A DNA stretch of 64,000 nt. Origin: Ornithinibacillus salinisoli. GTDB taxonomy: Bacteria; Bacillota; Bacilli; Bacillales; Amphibacillaceae. The position numbers and the translations under genes were made by a program. Numbering within the stretch: position 1 is the first letter of the stretch; every line of letters starts with the position of its first letter. The notes under the pieces were generated by a model. It saw only the letters and a list, made by a program, of their open reading frames with translations, had not been told where the DNA came from and made no database searches. The DNA is taken from the NCBI RefSeq assembly GCF_042682545.1, contig NZ_JBHUHQ010000013.1; one strand, 5' to 3'. Positions 1 to 8,257 of the stretch are shown piece after piece.

Positions 1-432
1 AAGAAAGCCTATTTAAGTGCTATACGCGATGTGTATGATGGATCAATCGTAAGCTTTGTTTTTAGCCATCGAAATGATAACCAACTTGTTTTTAGGACAA
101 TGGATTTAGCTATCGATATATTAGAGGACGGGGAACACCCACTTATCCATAGTGATCGAGGATATCAATACACTTCACGAGAGTTTAAACGGAAGATAGA
201 TAAAGCAAAGATGACGCATAGTATGTCTCGAGTTGGAAAATGCATTGATAATGCACCAATGGAATCATTTTGGGGAACTCTGAAATGTGAAAAATACTAC
301 TTACGCAAGTTTAATACATTTGAGGAGCTCTCTAAAGCAATAGATGATTATATATATTTTTATAATCATAATAGATACCAAGAAAGATTAAACGGCCACA
401 GTCCTATGGAATACAGGACGATGGCCGCCTAA
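1..432 (+). CDS. IS3-family transposase OrfB, C-terminal part (5' end outside window)
   Basis: Catalytic (rve, DDE) half of an IS3-family transposase, the DNA strand-transfer enzyme. The frame is open from base 1 and reads KKAYLSAIRDVYDGS, so the gene starts upstream of the window; the GTG at 31 is only an internal codon. The second catalytic Asp is in HSDRGYQYTS and the Glu is in NAPMESFWGTLKCE. The C-terminus NRYQERLNGHSPMEYR is the usual IS3 OrfB tail. No internal stop is seen, so this half looks intact. Whether the element is active depends on OrfA and the left end, which are not visible. Confidence 0.9.
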   Translation, partial: KKAYLSAIRDVYDGSIVSFVFSHRNDNQLVFRTMDLAIDILEDGEHPLIHSDRGYQYTSREFKRKIDKAKMTHSMSRVGKCIDNAPMESFWGTLKCEKYYLRKFNTFEELSKAIDDYIYFYNHNRYQERLNGHSPMEYRTMAA

Positions 433-477
433 ATCATTTTTATTATTTCCACTGTCTACTTGACGGGGGGCAGTTCA
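1..477 (+). mobile_element. Right part of an IS3-family insertion sequence
   Basis: The window opens inside the insertion sequence, so the left end and the upstream OrfA frame are missing. The right end is visible at 453-477, where the sequence TGTCTACTTGACGGGGGG leads into CAGTTCA. This is the typical terminal inverted repeat of IS3/IS150-type elements. The transposase frame stops 20 bases before it. The left inverted repeat and target duplication lie outside the window and cannot be checked. Confidence 0.85.
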
Positions 478-536
478 TTCTTCAAATAGAATTCGAATTA
501 GTGAGGATTTTTCTTTTTGGGTTATTTTCGTAAACA

Positions 537-700
537 TGCCCTACGCTCCACTCACTGAATATAGAACCGATCCTAGCGAAGGAAGTACACGGAGACTCCT
601 TGAAAAAGAAAACTACTTTTTCTGCGTGCGATGTGTCGCTGAAGTAGCGTTCCTTGTCCTGGGGGAAAGCGTAGTGTATTTCTGTAGCGGTATTCTGAGC
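537..700 (-). repeat. Fragment of the dispersed mosaic repeat (copy A)
   Basis: Read on the minus strand, this block matches the first third of the repeat at 20905-21100. Shared stretches include the AGGACAAGGAACGCTAC-like segment, CATCGCACGCAGAAAAAG and TTTTCTTTTTCAAGGAGTCT. It lacks about 70 bases present in the 20905 copy (the GCGGGCGGCTGGTGAG hairpin arm region). A 67-codon open frame across it is incidental. The block lies between the IS end and the vga promoter. Confidence 0.75.
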
Positions 701-790
701 GATATGTTACTGTACACGTTTCAATCAACTAAGAATTAAGTTCTAATCGTTCGTCTTTAGAGTGGAAGTTTTTTAGTATGGAAAAAATGG

Positions 791-819
791 TTGATTCTTT
801 TAATTATATAGCTTATAGT
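791..819 (+). promoter_or_regulatory. SigA-type promoter of the vga leader
   Basis: The -35 box TTGATT (791-796) and -10 box TATAGT (814-819) are separated by 17 bases, a good housekeeping promoter. Transcription would begin near 826, giving an untranslated leader of about 275 bases ahead of the ABC-F gene. Confidence 0.65.
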
Positions 820-848
820 AAAACTAATTAAATCGGAAAGGGTGTTAC

Positions 849-974
849 TTGGGCAGATGGATAATTAATCCTATTTTTAAACGTGATTTGAATAATTGTA
901 AAAAAGTCAGGAAAAACCTGTCTCTTTTGTTATGCAATTATTCGAATACGAAGAATAGGATTAGACTGTCTTAG
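849..974 (+). CDS. Candidate leader peptide of the ABC-F attenuator (41 aa)
   Basis: A TTG start at 849 follows GGAAAGGG (835-842) by six bases, which is good ribosome-site spacing. The frame runs 41 codons to TAG at 972-974 and reads MGRWIINPIFKRDLNN at its start. Its codons 7-10 are the anti-antiterminator segment of the leader, and the frame continues through the antiterminator. Two other tiny frames exist: GTG at 843 (8 codons, too close to the ribosome site) and ATG at 932 (MQLFEYEE, no ribosome site). Which one is translated is inferred from ribosome-site quality and from overlap with segment 1. Confidence 0.5.
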   Translation: MGRWIINPIFKRDLNNCKKVRKNLSLLLCNYSNTKNRIRLS

Positions 975-1031
975 TATACCTACAATTCCTGAACAGGGGC
1001 AATTCTGCTTTTGTTCGTTTGTTAGGCGTCT

Positions 1032-1067
1032 GCTTCCTATTCTTCCTAGTGAATGGGAGGCTTTTTT
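1032..1067 (+). terminator. Attenuator terminator upstream of the ABC-F gene
   Basis: The left arm GCTTCCTATTC (1032-1042) pairs over 11 bp (two G-U) with GAATGGGAGGC (1051-1061). The loop is 8 bases and six T follow. The hairpin stands before the coding start, so it must regulate read-through. It also shows that the ATG at 1053 is not the start, because it sits inside the stem. Confidence 0.85.
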
Positions 1068-1100
1068 GCATCCCGAAAAAAATATATGGGGTTGATCGGA

Positions 1101-2672
1101 ATGCTTATATTAGAAGGAAAAAATATATCACACGAAATTCAAGGAACAGAATTATTAAACATTGATCATGTACAAATCCAAGAGAATGACCGGATTGGTG
1201 TCATTGGAAAGAATGGTTCTGGTAAAACAACATTACTAAATATATTAGCAGGAAAGCTAAAACCTACGTCTGGCAACATTTCAACAACTGCAACTCGAAA
1301 GCTATTACCGCAGTTAAAGCGAGCAGATACTACACAAAGTGGTGGTGAGGTAACACAAGCATATATAAATGAAGCACTTGCTGAAAAAGCTGATATTCTT
1401 TTTGCAGATGAGCCAACTACTAATCTAGATACGAGACATATGGAGAAGCTAGAAAAACAATTCAATCGCATAGATGGTGCAATTCTAATTGTCTCTCACG
1501 ATCGTGCTTTTTTAGATGCGCTTTGTACAAAAATTTGGGAAGTGAAAGATACTTCGATAACCGAATACGTTGGTAATTATTCTGATTATGAGGTGCAACG
1601 GGAATTAGAGGTTAGACAACAGGAAGCGGCATATGAGCAATATATGAATAAGAAAAAACAACTTGAGAACGCATTGGAGCAAAAAAAGAAGAAAGCAGCT
1701 CGTGCAACTAAAAATCCGAATAAACCAAGTGATTCGGATTCTAGGCAAAAGGGAGCAAAACCTTACTTTGCTAAGAAACAGAAAAAACTGGAAACAACTG
1801 CAAAAGCAATTAAAACACGATTAGAGAAGTTAGAAAAAGTGGAAAAGGTAAAAACGGAAGCTCCTATGAATATGGATATTGTAGGGGCAAGTACACTAAA
1901 AAATCGCGTTATTATTCGTGTAGAGGATTTGGAAGGCAGAATTGGTAATAGAGTATTGTGGAGAAAGTCAGGCTTCCATATTAAAGCAGGGGATAAGCTG
2001 GCAATTATCGGTGAAAATGGAACAGGAAAAACAACTTTTGTCAAAAAGATAATTTCTAACGAAAAGGATATTCAAATTTCTCCTACTGTCCAGATCGGTT
2101 ATTTTAGTCAAAACCTGGATATCTTGGATGTTAGCAAAACCATATTGGAAAATGTAAAGCAATCTTCCTCTCAAGAAACAGCATTAATCCGCACAGTCTT
2201 AGCAAGATTGTACTTTTTTGGAGATGATGTTTATAAAAAGGTTAATGTTTTAAGTGGTGGGGAGCGTGTAAAAGTAGCGTTTGCAAAACTTTTCTTAAGT
2301 GACATTAATACAATTATTCTTGATGAACCAACAAACTTTTTAGATATTACAGCAGTTGAGGCACTGGAATCATTATTACAGGAGTATCTTGGAACAGTGA
2401 TATTTGTTTCTCATGATCGACGGTTTATCGAAAACGTAGCCAACCGTATTTTACACATTGAAAATCAAGAAATGAGGTTATTTGATGGGACATATGGAAA
2501 GTACATGCAATATGAGCTACTTGATGAACGGGATACCAAAGAAGACCAACGGATAGTGTTAGAGACAAAAATTTCAGATGTGCTCAGTAGGTTAAGTATA
2601 GACCCTAAGCCAGAATTGGAGCAGGAATTCCAACAATTGATGAGTGAAAAAAAGAAACTAGAGCTAGAGTAA
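1101..2672 (+). CDS. vga: Vga-type ABC-F ribosomal protection protein (antibiotic resistance)
   Basis: Soluble twin-ATPase ABC-F protein that binds the ribosomal E site and displaces drugs of the lincosamide, pleuromutilin and streptogramin A classes. From ATG 1101 it is 523 aa, the family length. NBD1 has Walker A GKNGSGKTT (36-44), signature QSGGE and Walker B LFADEPTTNLD. A long lysine-rich linker follows, with KGAKPYFAKKQKKL as in Vga(A). NBD2 has GENGTGKTT, LSGGERVKVAF and LDEPTNFLD. The C-terminal end resembles the Vga(A) tail. There are no membrane segments. MLILEGKNISHE aligns with the Vga(A) N-terminus and supports this start; the upstream ATG at 1053 falls in the attenuator. Expression is probably drug-induced. 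The exact drug spectrum cannot be read from sequence, because it depends on linker residues. Confidence 0.9.
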   Translation: MLILEGKNISHEIQGTELLNIDHVQIQENDRIGVIGKNGSGKTTLLNILAGKLKPTSGNISTTATRKLLPQLKRADTTQSGGEVTQAYINEALAEKADILFADEPTTNLDTRHMEKLEKQFNRIDGAILIVSHDRAFLDALCTKIWEVKDTSITEYVGNYSDYEVQRELEVRQQEAAYEQYMNKKKQLENALEQKKKKAARATKNPNKPSDSDSRQKGAKPYFAKKQKKLETTAKAIKTRLEKLEKVEKVKTEAPMNMDIVGASTLKNRVIIRVEDLEGRIGNRVLWRKSGFHIKAGDKLAIIGENGTGKTTFVKKIISNEKDIQISPTVQIGYFSQNLDILDVSKTILENVKQSSSQETALIRTVLARLYFFGDDVYKKVNVLSGGERVKVAFAKLFLSDINTIILDEPTNFLDITAVEALESLLQEYLGTVIFVSHDRRFIENVANRILHIENQEMRLFDGTYGKYMQYELLDERDTKEDQRIVLETKISDVLSRLSIDPKPELEQEFQQLMSEKKKLELE

Positions 2673-2678
2673 CAGAAG

Positions 2679-2712
2679 TGGAGCCTTTCCGTTAAAGAAA
2701 AGGCTCCATTTT
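2679..2712 (+). terminator. Terminator after vga
   Basis: TGGAGCCTTTCC and AAAGGCTCCA form a strong stem closely followed by TTTT, just after the ABC-F stop. Confidence 0.85.
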
Positions 2713-2894
2713 ACATTTCTGAATGTTTTTATTCATATATCAAATTTATGATAAAATTGTAAAAAATACGAAGTGAGGGATGAACATTATTGAAAATAAC
2801 ATCTATTGCTACGGCAGATTTTAAGTAACCGATGATTCAGATTAATAAAATGAATGACGTTGCATGTATGTTAAACTTAGATGGGGTGATCATA

Positions 2895-3800
2895 ATGAAA
2901 CATAAACCGATATATGTTGAAATCCCGATTGATGCTGAGATGGATGAATTATGGGAAGCGACACAAAATCCTAAATTACACGAACAATGGGATTTGCGTT
3001 TTTCTTCGATAAAGTATAAGCCTAAAAGAGAAGGTGAACCTCAATTATTCGATTACAAAACAAATATTGGATTCGGATTAGAAATTGAGGGGTGGGGTAA
3101 GAGTGTTGGAAGTTATCATGCAGAAGATGGATCAAGAACTTCTTCCCTACATTTTGGTACGGAACAAGCTATTTCTATCATTCGAGAAGGTAGAGGATAT
3201 TGGAAATACATACCTGAAGGTCAACAATCCATAAAATTTCTTACGCAATATAACTATAAAACTAGCTTTGGTAAGTTAGGAAGCCTGTTTGATGCGATTA
3301 TATTCCGTCCAATGATTGGATGGGGAACAGCGCTAAGCTTTGATGTATTGAAAAGATGGTTAGAAAAAGGTGAGACACCTGCTTCACAGTATATTCGATT
3401 CTTTAGTACAGGGGTTCTTACTGTTTTTTTCATGTTTCTATGGATATACCATGGACTTATTCCAAAATTAATATTTATGTATCCAGATGAGGTTACTATG
3501 TTGACTAACACCTTGCCAATAACATATAGCCAAGGTGTGGGAGTTGTTTACATAGCTGGAATATTAGAAGTGGTTTTTGGTGTGTTGTGGATTTTCTATC
3601 GAAGGAAGAGGCACCTATTTGGAATTCAAGTAATACTCTTTCCGATACTAACTATAGGTGCCATTATTGCGGAACCAGAACACATCATCCAGCCTTTTAA
3701 TCCTTTAACATTTAATATAGCACTATTCGTTCTTTCGATATTGGGTTTATTACTGAGTAATGACGTACCAACTTCAAGAAACTGTAAGCGGAAAAGGTAG
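2895..3800 (+). CDS. yndG: YndG-like SRPBCC/DoxX-type membrane protein
   Basis: About 301 aa. The N-terminal half (MKHKPIYVEIPI, WEATQNPKLHEQWD) looks like a soluble SRPBCC lipid-binding-type fold. The C-terminal third has four hydrophobic helices (VLTVFFMFLWIYH onward), as in DoxX-like proteins. First gene of a three-gene operon matching Bacillus subtilis yndG-yndH-yndJ in order and type. ATG 2895 is chosen because GGGGTGAT lies just upstream; an in-frame ATG at 2832 has no such site. Function is unknown. The name is by operon context and resemblance, so moderate confidence. Confidence 0.65.
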   Translation: MKHKPIYVEIPIDAEMDELWEATQNPKLHEQWDLRFSSIKYKPKREGEPQLFDYKTNIGFGLEIEGWGKSVGSYHAEDGSRTSSLHFGTEQAISIIREGRGYWKYIPEGQQSIKFLTQYNYKTSFGKLGSLFDAIIFRPMIGWGTALSFDVLKRWLEKGETPASQYIRFFSTGVLTVFFMFLWIYHGLIPKLIFMYPDEVTMLTNTLPITYSQGVGVVYIAGILEVVFGVLWIFYRRKRHLFGIQVILFPILTIGAIIAEPEHIIQPFNPLTFNIALFVLSILGLLLSNDVPTSRNCKRKR

Positions 3801-3810
3801 GAAGGTTCAT

Positions 3811-4425
3811 ATGTCAATATATAGACAAGTACTAGGTGAGAATTATAATAAACTTCATCCCATGCTTCAGCGGAGATATGCTTTTGAAAATGCTACACCT
3901 TTTATGGCTAAAGGTGTTATGAAAAATGTTTACAGTGGACCGAGATGGTTATATCCATTGTTTATACTAGGAACGAAATGGGATGTATTATTTCCTGAGT
4001 ATGGTCAGAATATCCCATTCCAAATAAAAAATACTCCTCTAAAAAGTAGAGGGGATGAGGAACAAGTTCTTTGGGAGAGAGAATTTATTTTCGGTAAGAA
4101 AAAGAGGTACTTCAATGCACTAATGAGTTTGGATGAAAAACGTAATGTAATAAAAGACTATTTTGGTGAACCACCTGTATTTTACTCAGATCTTGCTCTT
4201 ATAGTTACCGAGTATGGTGGATTAATCATAGAGTCGAAAAAACAGCGTATTGTATTAGGGAAATTAGAAATTCCTTTACCAAAGCTACTTCAAGGTAAAG
4301 CAATTATAAAAGAAGAATTTGATGAAGAAAAAGGTATCTACTTCATTTCTGTTACTGTTAACAATCCACTAATTGGTAGACTTTTTGGATATGAAGGGGA
4401 GTTTGTCCAACATGACATTTCGTAA
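3811..4425 (+). CDS. yndH: YndH-like DUF4166 protein
   Basis: A 204-aa soluble protein resembling the DUF4166 family (B. subtilis YndH). Family-like segments are LHPMLQRRYAF near the start, FGKKKRYFNALMSL in the middle and FYSDLALIVTEYGGL. The ATG at 3811 follows AGGAAGG with good spacing; upstream in-frame codons overlap yndG and lack a site. The stop overlaps the start of the next gene by 14 bases, so the genes are probably translationally coupled. The biochemical role is unknown. Confidence 0.65.
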   Translation: MSIYRQVLGENYNKLHPMLQRRYAFENATPFMAKGVMKNVYSGPRWLYPLFILGTKWDVLFPEYGQNIPFQIKNTPLKSRGDEEQVLWEREFIFGKKKRYFNALMSLDEKRNVIKDYFGEPPVFYSDLALIVTEYGGLIIESKKQRIVLGKLEIPLPKLLQGKAIIKEEFDEEKGIYFISVTVNNPLIGRLFGYEGEFVQHDIS

Positions 4426-6013
4426 TTTAGCAATGATAAATAGTATTGTTCTATTATTAATTTTTTCTCAAATTGATCCTTGGTATAGTGTCTTACTAAC
4501 AGTTGCACAGACTGTCTTTGTACCATTCACTCTTCATCTCGTTTTACGCGATCATAAAATTAATACTCCCTTATTTTGTTTTGCAATCTTTTCCTCTGTA
4601 GCTATATTTACTTTGCAGGTCACCGATCAGTCGGTGTTTGATCCGATTCTAGCAATGATATACTTTGGATTTACAATGGCAATAGCATTGATAGGGTTAA
4701 GGAGGTTCTTACATCGAGGTTTTGAACAGTTGGAAGAAGGGCTAATTGATGCAGGTCTTATTTACCTTGCTATTGGAGGTGGTTGGTTTTTCGCATTCGA
4801 AGTAGGAATAGACACCGGTTTTTCATCAATTCTTACGTGGCTAACAGCAATTCATTTCCATTACTCTGCATTTTTGTTGCCAATATTCGTAGGTTTTTTA
4901 GGAAGGTTATACAAGCCAAAGCTATACCTAATCATTGGATTCCTTATATTAGTTTCTCCCATAATTGTAGCATTAGGTATAACTTTCTCACCTATAATTG
5001 AAGTCTTATCCGTTATCCTTTATATCATTGGAATATATGGATTAATTGTACTTACCTACCGGACTCCATTTCACGTATCATTACAAAAATGGCTCATTCG
5101 TATATCTTTTGCTGCGGTAGGAATTACCATCTTGTTTTCACTTTTATATGCTGTAGGAAATTCTACGAAACTTTTTACAGTAACAATTGATTTTATGCTT
5201 CGATTTCACGGGATAACAAATGCTGTTGTTTTTGCGTCGATTGGTATTATAGGGTGGTACATATTTTTACCTCCTACTACGTATAAAAAAAGGTCGTTTC
5301 CTATTAGTAGTTTAAGAGGTGGAGGAACGATTGGAGAAGATTTTTTTAAGGGAAAAGAAGATAACCAACATTACCAGGGATTGGTTGATAACATGGCAGT
5401 GTATGAACCCACTATAGATGTGGCAACATTATCACCGACAATTAAGGACTTTTATGAGAATACGAACCAATACCGACTATTTGCAGAAGTGAAATGGAAG
5501 GGCTGGTTTCGTCCTTTTGCTGCAATCTACCGTGCAATAAGTCGGACAACGAGGCAATTAAATCTCCCATTATCGAGTAAACGAATGGAAATGACCGGAG
5601 ATATTACTTCCATAAATGATGAACTGGATGGAAGAAATGAGACAAGAGCATGGTTACGGAAAGCTGATGGGGAGACTGTTTTTGTTGCGCTGTACTCATA
5701 TCATCAAACGGACGGAAAAACATATATGAATATTGCTTTGCCATTACCAGGATCAACAATGGTTGGAGTTTTACACCTTAAACAAAAAGGGAGTCATTTA
5801 GAGCTATCAAGTAAGCAAGCTTCGCGTACTGAAACAGATCCGGGAATTTATCTAGCTATTAGAGAATATTTGTTAAAACTTCCACTCGAAGAGGATTTTC
5901 AAGTGAAGGAAATAGAACATGGTGTATTGCAAGCACAGCATCATATGAAGATTTTTACCTTCCCATTCCTAACGATAAATTATGAAATTCATCATGATAC
6001 AAAAATGGCTTGA
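4412..6013 (+). CDS. yndJ: YndJ-like multi-spanning membrane protein
   Basis: About 533 aa. The first 280 residues form roughly ten hydrophobic helices. The C-terminal 240 residues are hydrophilic and include KWKGWFRPFAAIYRAISR, a region likely at the membrane surface or outside. Size, two-part layout and position after yndG and yndH match B. subtilis YndJ. ATG 4412 is preceded by AAGGGGA at 11 bases; an in-frame ATG at 4373 lies inside yndH without a ribosome site. No enzymatic motif was recognised. No strong terminator follows; a hairpin cluster begins about 80 bases on. Confidence 0.65.
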   Translation: MTFRNLAMINSIVLLLIFSQIDPWYSVLLTVAQTVFVPFTLHLVLRDHKINTPLFCFAIFSSVAIFTLQVTDQSVFDPILAMIYFGFTMAIALIGLRRFLHRGFEQLEEGLIDAGLIYLAIGGGWFFAFEVGIDTGFSSILTWLTAIHFHYSAFLLPIFVGFLGRLYKPKLYLIIGFLILVSPIIVALGITFSPIIEVLSVILYIIGIYGLIVLTYRTPFHVSLQKWLIRISFAAVGITILFSLLYAVGNSTKLFTVTIDFMLRFHGITNAVVFASIGIIGWYIFLPPTTYKKRSFPISSLRGGGTIGEDFFKGKEDNQHYQGLVDNMAVYEPTIDVATLSPTIKDFYENTNQYRLFAEVKWKGWFRPFAAIYRAISRTTRQLNLPLSSKRMEMTGDITSINDELDGRNETRAWLRKADGETVFVALYSYHQTDGKTYMNIALPLPGSTMVGVLHLKQKGSHLELSSKQASRTETDPGIYLAIREYLLKLPLEEDFQVKEIEHGVLQAQHHMKIFTFPFLTINYEIHHDTKMA

Positions 6014-6087
6014 ATAAATTTTAAAAAGGGCATTCGATGTAAAGACTATAAATGGATGTTCAAAAATTCCGGTAAAAATGACACATC

Positions 6088-6425
6088 TAGATAGGGGATC
6101 TTCGACTAACTACCGACACGTCCTGTGTCGAACGTCGAAGTCACCACATCCTGTGGAAGCTCGTTGGTTTGTTTCTGCGTAAAGAGCGGTGTACCTGCGT
6201 CTCCTAGCATACTCATAGAAGCATATTCCTCGGTACAAGGCAGCATTGAAGTTGTTTCTCGATGCAGCCTTGCTCATGTATCTAAATACATACATTCCGT
6301 TCCTTGGATAAGAAGAACACTTATCCTACGTGCGATGCAGACTCAGGGGAGCTTTCCTAATGCTCGAAACTATACCGCCTCGAACTTCTTGGTCCTTTTC
6401 ATCCTCATTTTTGAACACACATTAT
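6088..6425. repeat. Hairpin cluster and degenerate mosaic repeat (copy D)
   Basis: This 420-base gap between yndJ and dacC is unlike the flanking genes in composition. At 6100-6140 CTTCGAC and GTCGAAG enclose CGACAC/GTGTCG, and CCACATCCTGTGG follows at once, giving nested hairpins. 6195-6240 is a degenerate version of the CTGCGTCTTCTAGTTACGCT...CCTCGGCGCAAGG block of the repeat at 20905. 6328-6358 shares CGTGCGATGCA and GCTTTCCT with the copy at 48505. Modules appear in a different order. The open frames across it are not supported as genes. Confidence 0.6.
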
Positions 6426-6436
6426 AAGGGAAGTGT

Positions 6437-8008
6437 ATGATATGGGAGATGGTTGTATTGAATTTCTATAAAATTGGGTTTGGTGTACTGTCAATTTTCT
6501 TTATAGTTTTTGTTATCGCAACATTTTCTTCTAGCCCTGAAAGTAGACAGGCCCAATCAGTGGAGGGGAAAAATACCTTGAAACATGAAAGTAAATCCGT
6601 ACTTAATAATCTGGAGGCAGAGGCTATTGAAATAACAAGCTTGGACGATTATCTGAGGAGTGAGCCAGTATTACAAGGAGCGTTAATTGGCATTAGTGTT
6701 CGATCCGCTTCAGACGGTAAACTGCTCTATGAACACTTTGGGAATACCCGACTCCGACCTGCTTCTAATATGAAGCTGTTGACAGGTTTTGCTGCCCTGA
6801 ACGTACTTGGAGAAGATTATCAATTTTCAACTGAAATTTGGACAAATGGAAAATTAGAGTCCAATACATTAAAAGGGAATCTTTATTTAAAAGGAAAAGG
6901 TGATCCTACATTACTTCAAGAAGACTTTGAAGCATTTGCTACAGAAATCCGTGAAAACGGTATAGAGATGATTGATGGAGATATTATTGGAGATGATTCT
7001 TGGTATGATGATGTACGGTTATCAAGGGATTTAGATTGGACAGATGAACACTGGTATTATGGTGCTCAAATTTCAGCTCTAACAGCCTCTCCGAATAAAG
7101 ATTATGATGCAGGTTCAGTAATAGTACAAGTAACTCCAGGCAATAAGGTAGGGGAAAAGCCTAAAGTATCTATTTCTCCTGATACGCCATATATCCAAAT
7201 CGCAAATACGTCTACAACGAGTACTGCAAGTGTGGAAGAAGATATAACACTAGAGCGGAAACATGGTACCAATACCTTTACAGTTGAAGGTAGTATTCCT
7301 ATTGGCGCTGCTAATGTAACAGAATGGATGGCTGTTTGGGAACCGACTGAATATGCCATGGATTTATTTAAACAAGCTCTTCAGAAACAAGGAATTACAT
7401 GGACTGGAACAGTAAAACGTGGCATCGTTTCAGAGAATAGTAAATTACTCTTCACTCATGATTCAATGCCATTATCAGAACTACTAATCCCATTTATGAA
7501 ATTAAGCAATAATGTACATGCGGAAGTAATGATGAAAGAAATGGGGCAGTTTGTCCATGGTGAAGGAAGTTGGGAAAAAGGTATCGAAGTTGTGGAATCC
7601 GAACTAGAAAAAATGGGACTGGATACGAAGAACCTAGTTATTCGAGATGGATCTGGAATTTCTCATGTAACGCTACTACCGCCAAACCAAATTACTCAGT
7701 TATTGTATCTTGTACAGGAAAAAGATTGGTTTTCCACTTATTACAATTCTTTACCTGTCTCGGGAAATCCTGAAAGAATGATAGGCGGAACGTTAAGGTC
7801 TCGAATGAACGATATTGCTGTACAAGCAAAAACCGGGACCATAGCTGGCGTAAGTACGTTATCTGGCTATGTTGATACAGCAAGTAGTGAAAAACTTATT
7901 TTTTCCATCTTGTTGAATAATATTATCGATGAAGATGATGGTCCACAAGTAATTGACCAAATTGTAAGGTTGCTTAAAGATGAATTTTCTGTGAGTTCAA
8001 ATGGTTGA
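6437..8008 (+). CDS. dacC: D-alanyl-D-alanine carboxypeptidase, class C PBP (peptidase S13)
   Basis: Extracytoplasmic peptidoglycan carboxypeptidase/endopeptidase of the PBP4a type, trimming D-Ala from stem peptides. The N-terminal hydrophobic stretch (about residues 13-30) is an uncleaved anchor or signal peptide. The three penicillin-binding motifs are present: SNMK with catalytic Ser110, SNN at 357-359, and KTG at 465-467. A large insertion between motifs 1 and 2 (about 245 residues) is typical of class C. The length of 523 aa is slightly above B. subtilis DacC (491). The ATG at 6437 has a short-spaced AAGGGA site; a TTG at 6458 behind GGGAGATGG is a possible alternative. It is a single-gene unit. 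Confidence 0.88.
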   Translation: MIWEMVVLNFYKIGFGVLSIFFIVFVIATFSSSPESRQAQSVEGKNTLKHESKSVLNNLEAEAIEITSLDDYLRSEPVLQGALIGISVRSASDGKLLYEHFGNTRLRPASNMKLLTGFAALNVLGEDYQFSTEIWTNGKLESNTLKGNLYLKGKGDPTLLQEDFEAFATEIRENGIEMIDGDIIGDDSWYDDVRLSRDLDWTDEHWYYGAQISALTASPNKDYDAGSVIVQVTPGNKVGEKPKVSISPDTPYIQIANTSTTSTASVEEDITLERKHGTNTFTVEGSIPIGAANVTEWMAVWEPTEYAMDLFKQALQKQGITWTGTVKRGIVSENSKLLFTHDSMPLSELLIPFMKLSNNVHAEVMMKEMGQFVHGEGSWEKGIEVVESELEKMGLDTKNLVIRDGSGISHVTLLPPNQITQLLYLVQEKDWFSTYYNSLPVSGNPERMIGGTLRSRMNDIAVQAKTGTIAGVSTLSGYVDTASSEKLIFSILLNNIIDEDDGPQVIDQIVRLLKDEFSVSSNG

Positions 8009-8033
8009 CACGATTTATTTCTTTCTATATGCT
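8005..8033 (+). promoter_or_regulatory. Promoter of the S-box operon
   Basis: TTGACA (8005-8010) and TATGCT (8028-8033) are 17 bases apart, and the -35 overlaps the dacC stop codon. Transcription would start about 25 bases before the riboswitch. Confidence 0.6.
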
Positions 8034-8064
8034 AAGTTTTAATAATTAAATATTTTATATTTAA

Positions 8065-8232
8065 TTCTATCTAGAGAGGTGGAGGGACACGGCCCTTTGA
8101 AGCCTCGGCAACAGGTTCCATATGGAATACTGTGCCAATTCCTGCAAGCATTTGCTTGAAAGATAGGAGAGAGAATTCCCTTTACCCAGGTCATAAAACT
8201 CTTTTCCTATCTTGATGGAGAAGAGTTTTTTT
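8065..8232 (+). promoter_or_regulatory. SAM-I riboswitch (S-box) with terminator
   Basis: The conserved S-box core is clear: CTAGAGAGGTGGAGGGAC, then GGCCCTTTGAAGCCTCGGCAAC, CTGTGCCAATTCCTGC, and closing AAAGATAGGAG (aptamer about 8065-8169). The terminator is 8196-8232 (ACTCTT...AAGAGT then seven T). Its loop-side TCCTATCTT can pair with AAGATAGGA of the aptamer's closing stem, the normal antiterminator. High SAM should end transcription, so the downstream genes are made when methionine/SAM is short. Confidence 0.95.
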
Positions 8233-8257
8233 GTTTGGGTTTTTTGAATCTTTTAAT

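Larger units (their letters stand above)
826..1100 (+). promoter_or_regulatory. Ribosome-mediated transcription attenuator of the ABC-F gene
   Basis: Three mutually exclusive pairings are visible. Segment 1 (867-878, AATCCTATTTTT) can pair with segment 2 (951-962, AAGAATAGGATT) over 12 bp with one G-U. Segment 2 (950-960, GAAGAATAGGA) can instead pair perfectly over 11 bp with segment 3 (1035-1045, TCCTATTCTTC). Segment 3 contains most of the left arm of the terminator at 1032-1067. Segment 1 lies at codons 7-10 of a leader frame (849-974). A ribosome stalled early in that frame would cover segment 1, free segment 2 to break the terminator, and switch the gene on. Drug-induced leader attenuation is known for Vga-type ABC-F genes; the pairing scheme here is my reading. 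Confidence 0.75.

Noticed and set aside
536..739. 67-codon open frame after the IS end
   Set aside because: It lies wholly across a fragment of the dispersed repeat, has no ribosome site and no protein likeness; the other copies of the repeat do not keep the frame.
1053..1100. Upstream ATG (1053) for the ABC-F gene
   Set aside because: It falls inside the attenuator stem and has no ribosome site; MLILEGKNIS at 1101 aligns with the Vga N-terminus.
6125..6427. 100-codon frame before dacC
   Set aside because: It overlaps the hairpin cluster and degenerate repeat modules and has no ribosome site.
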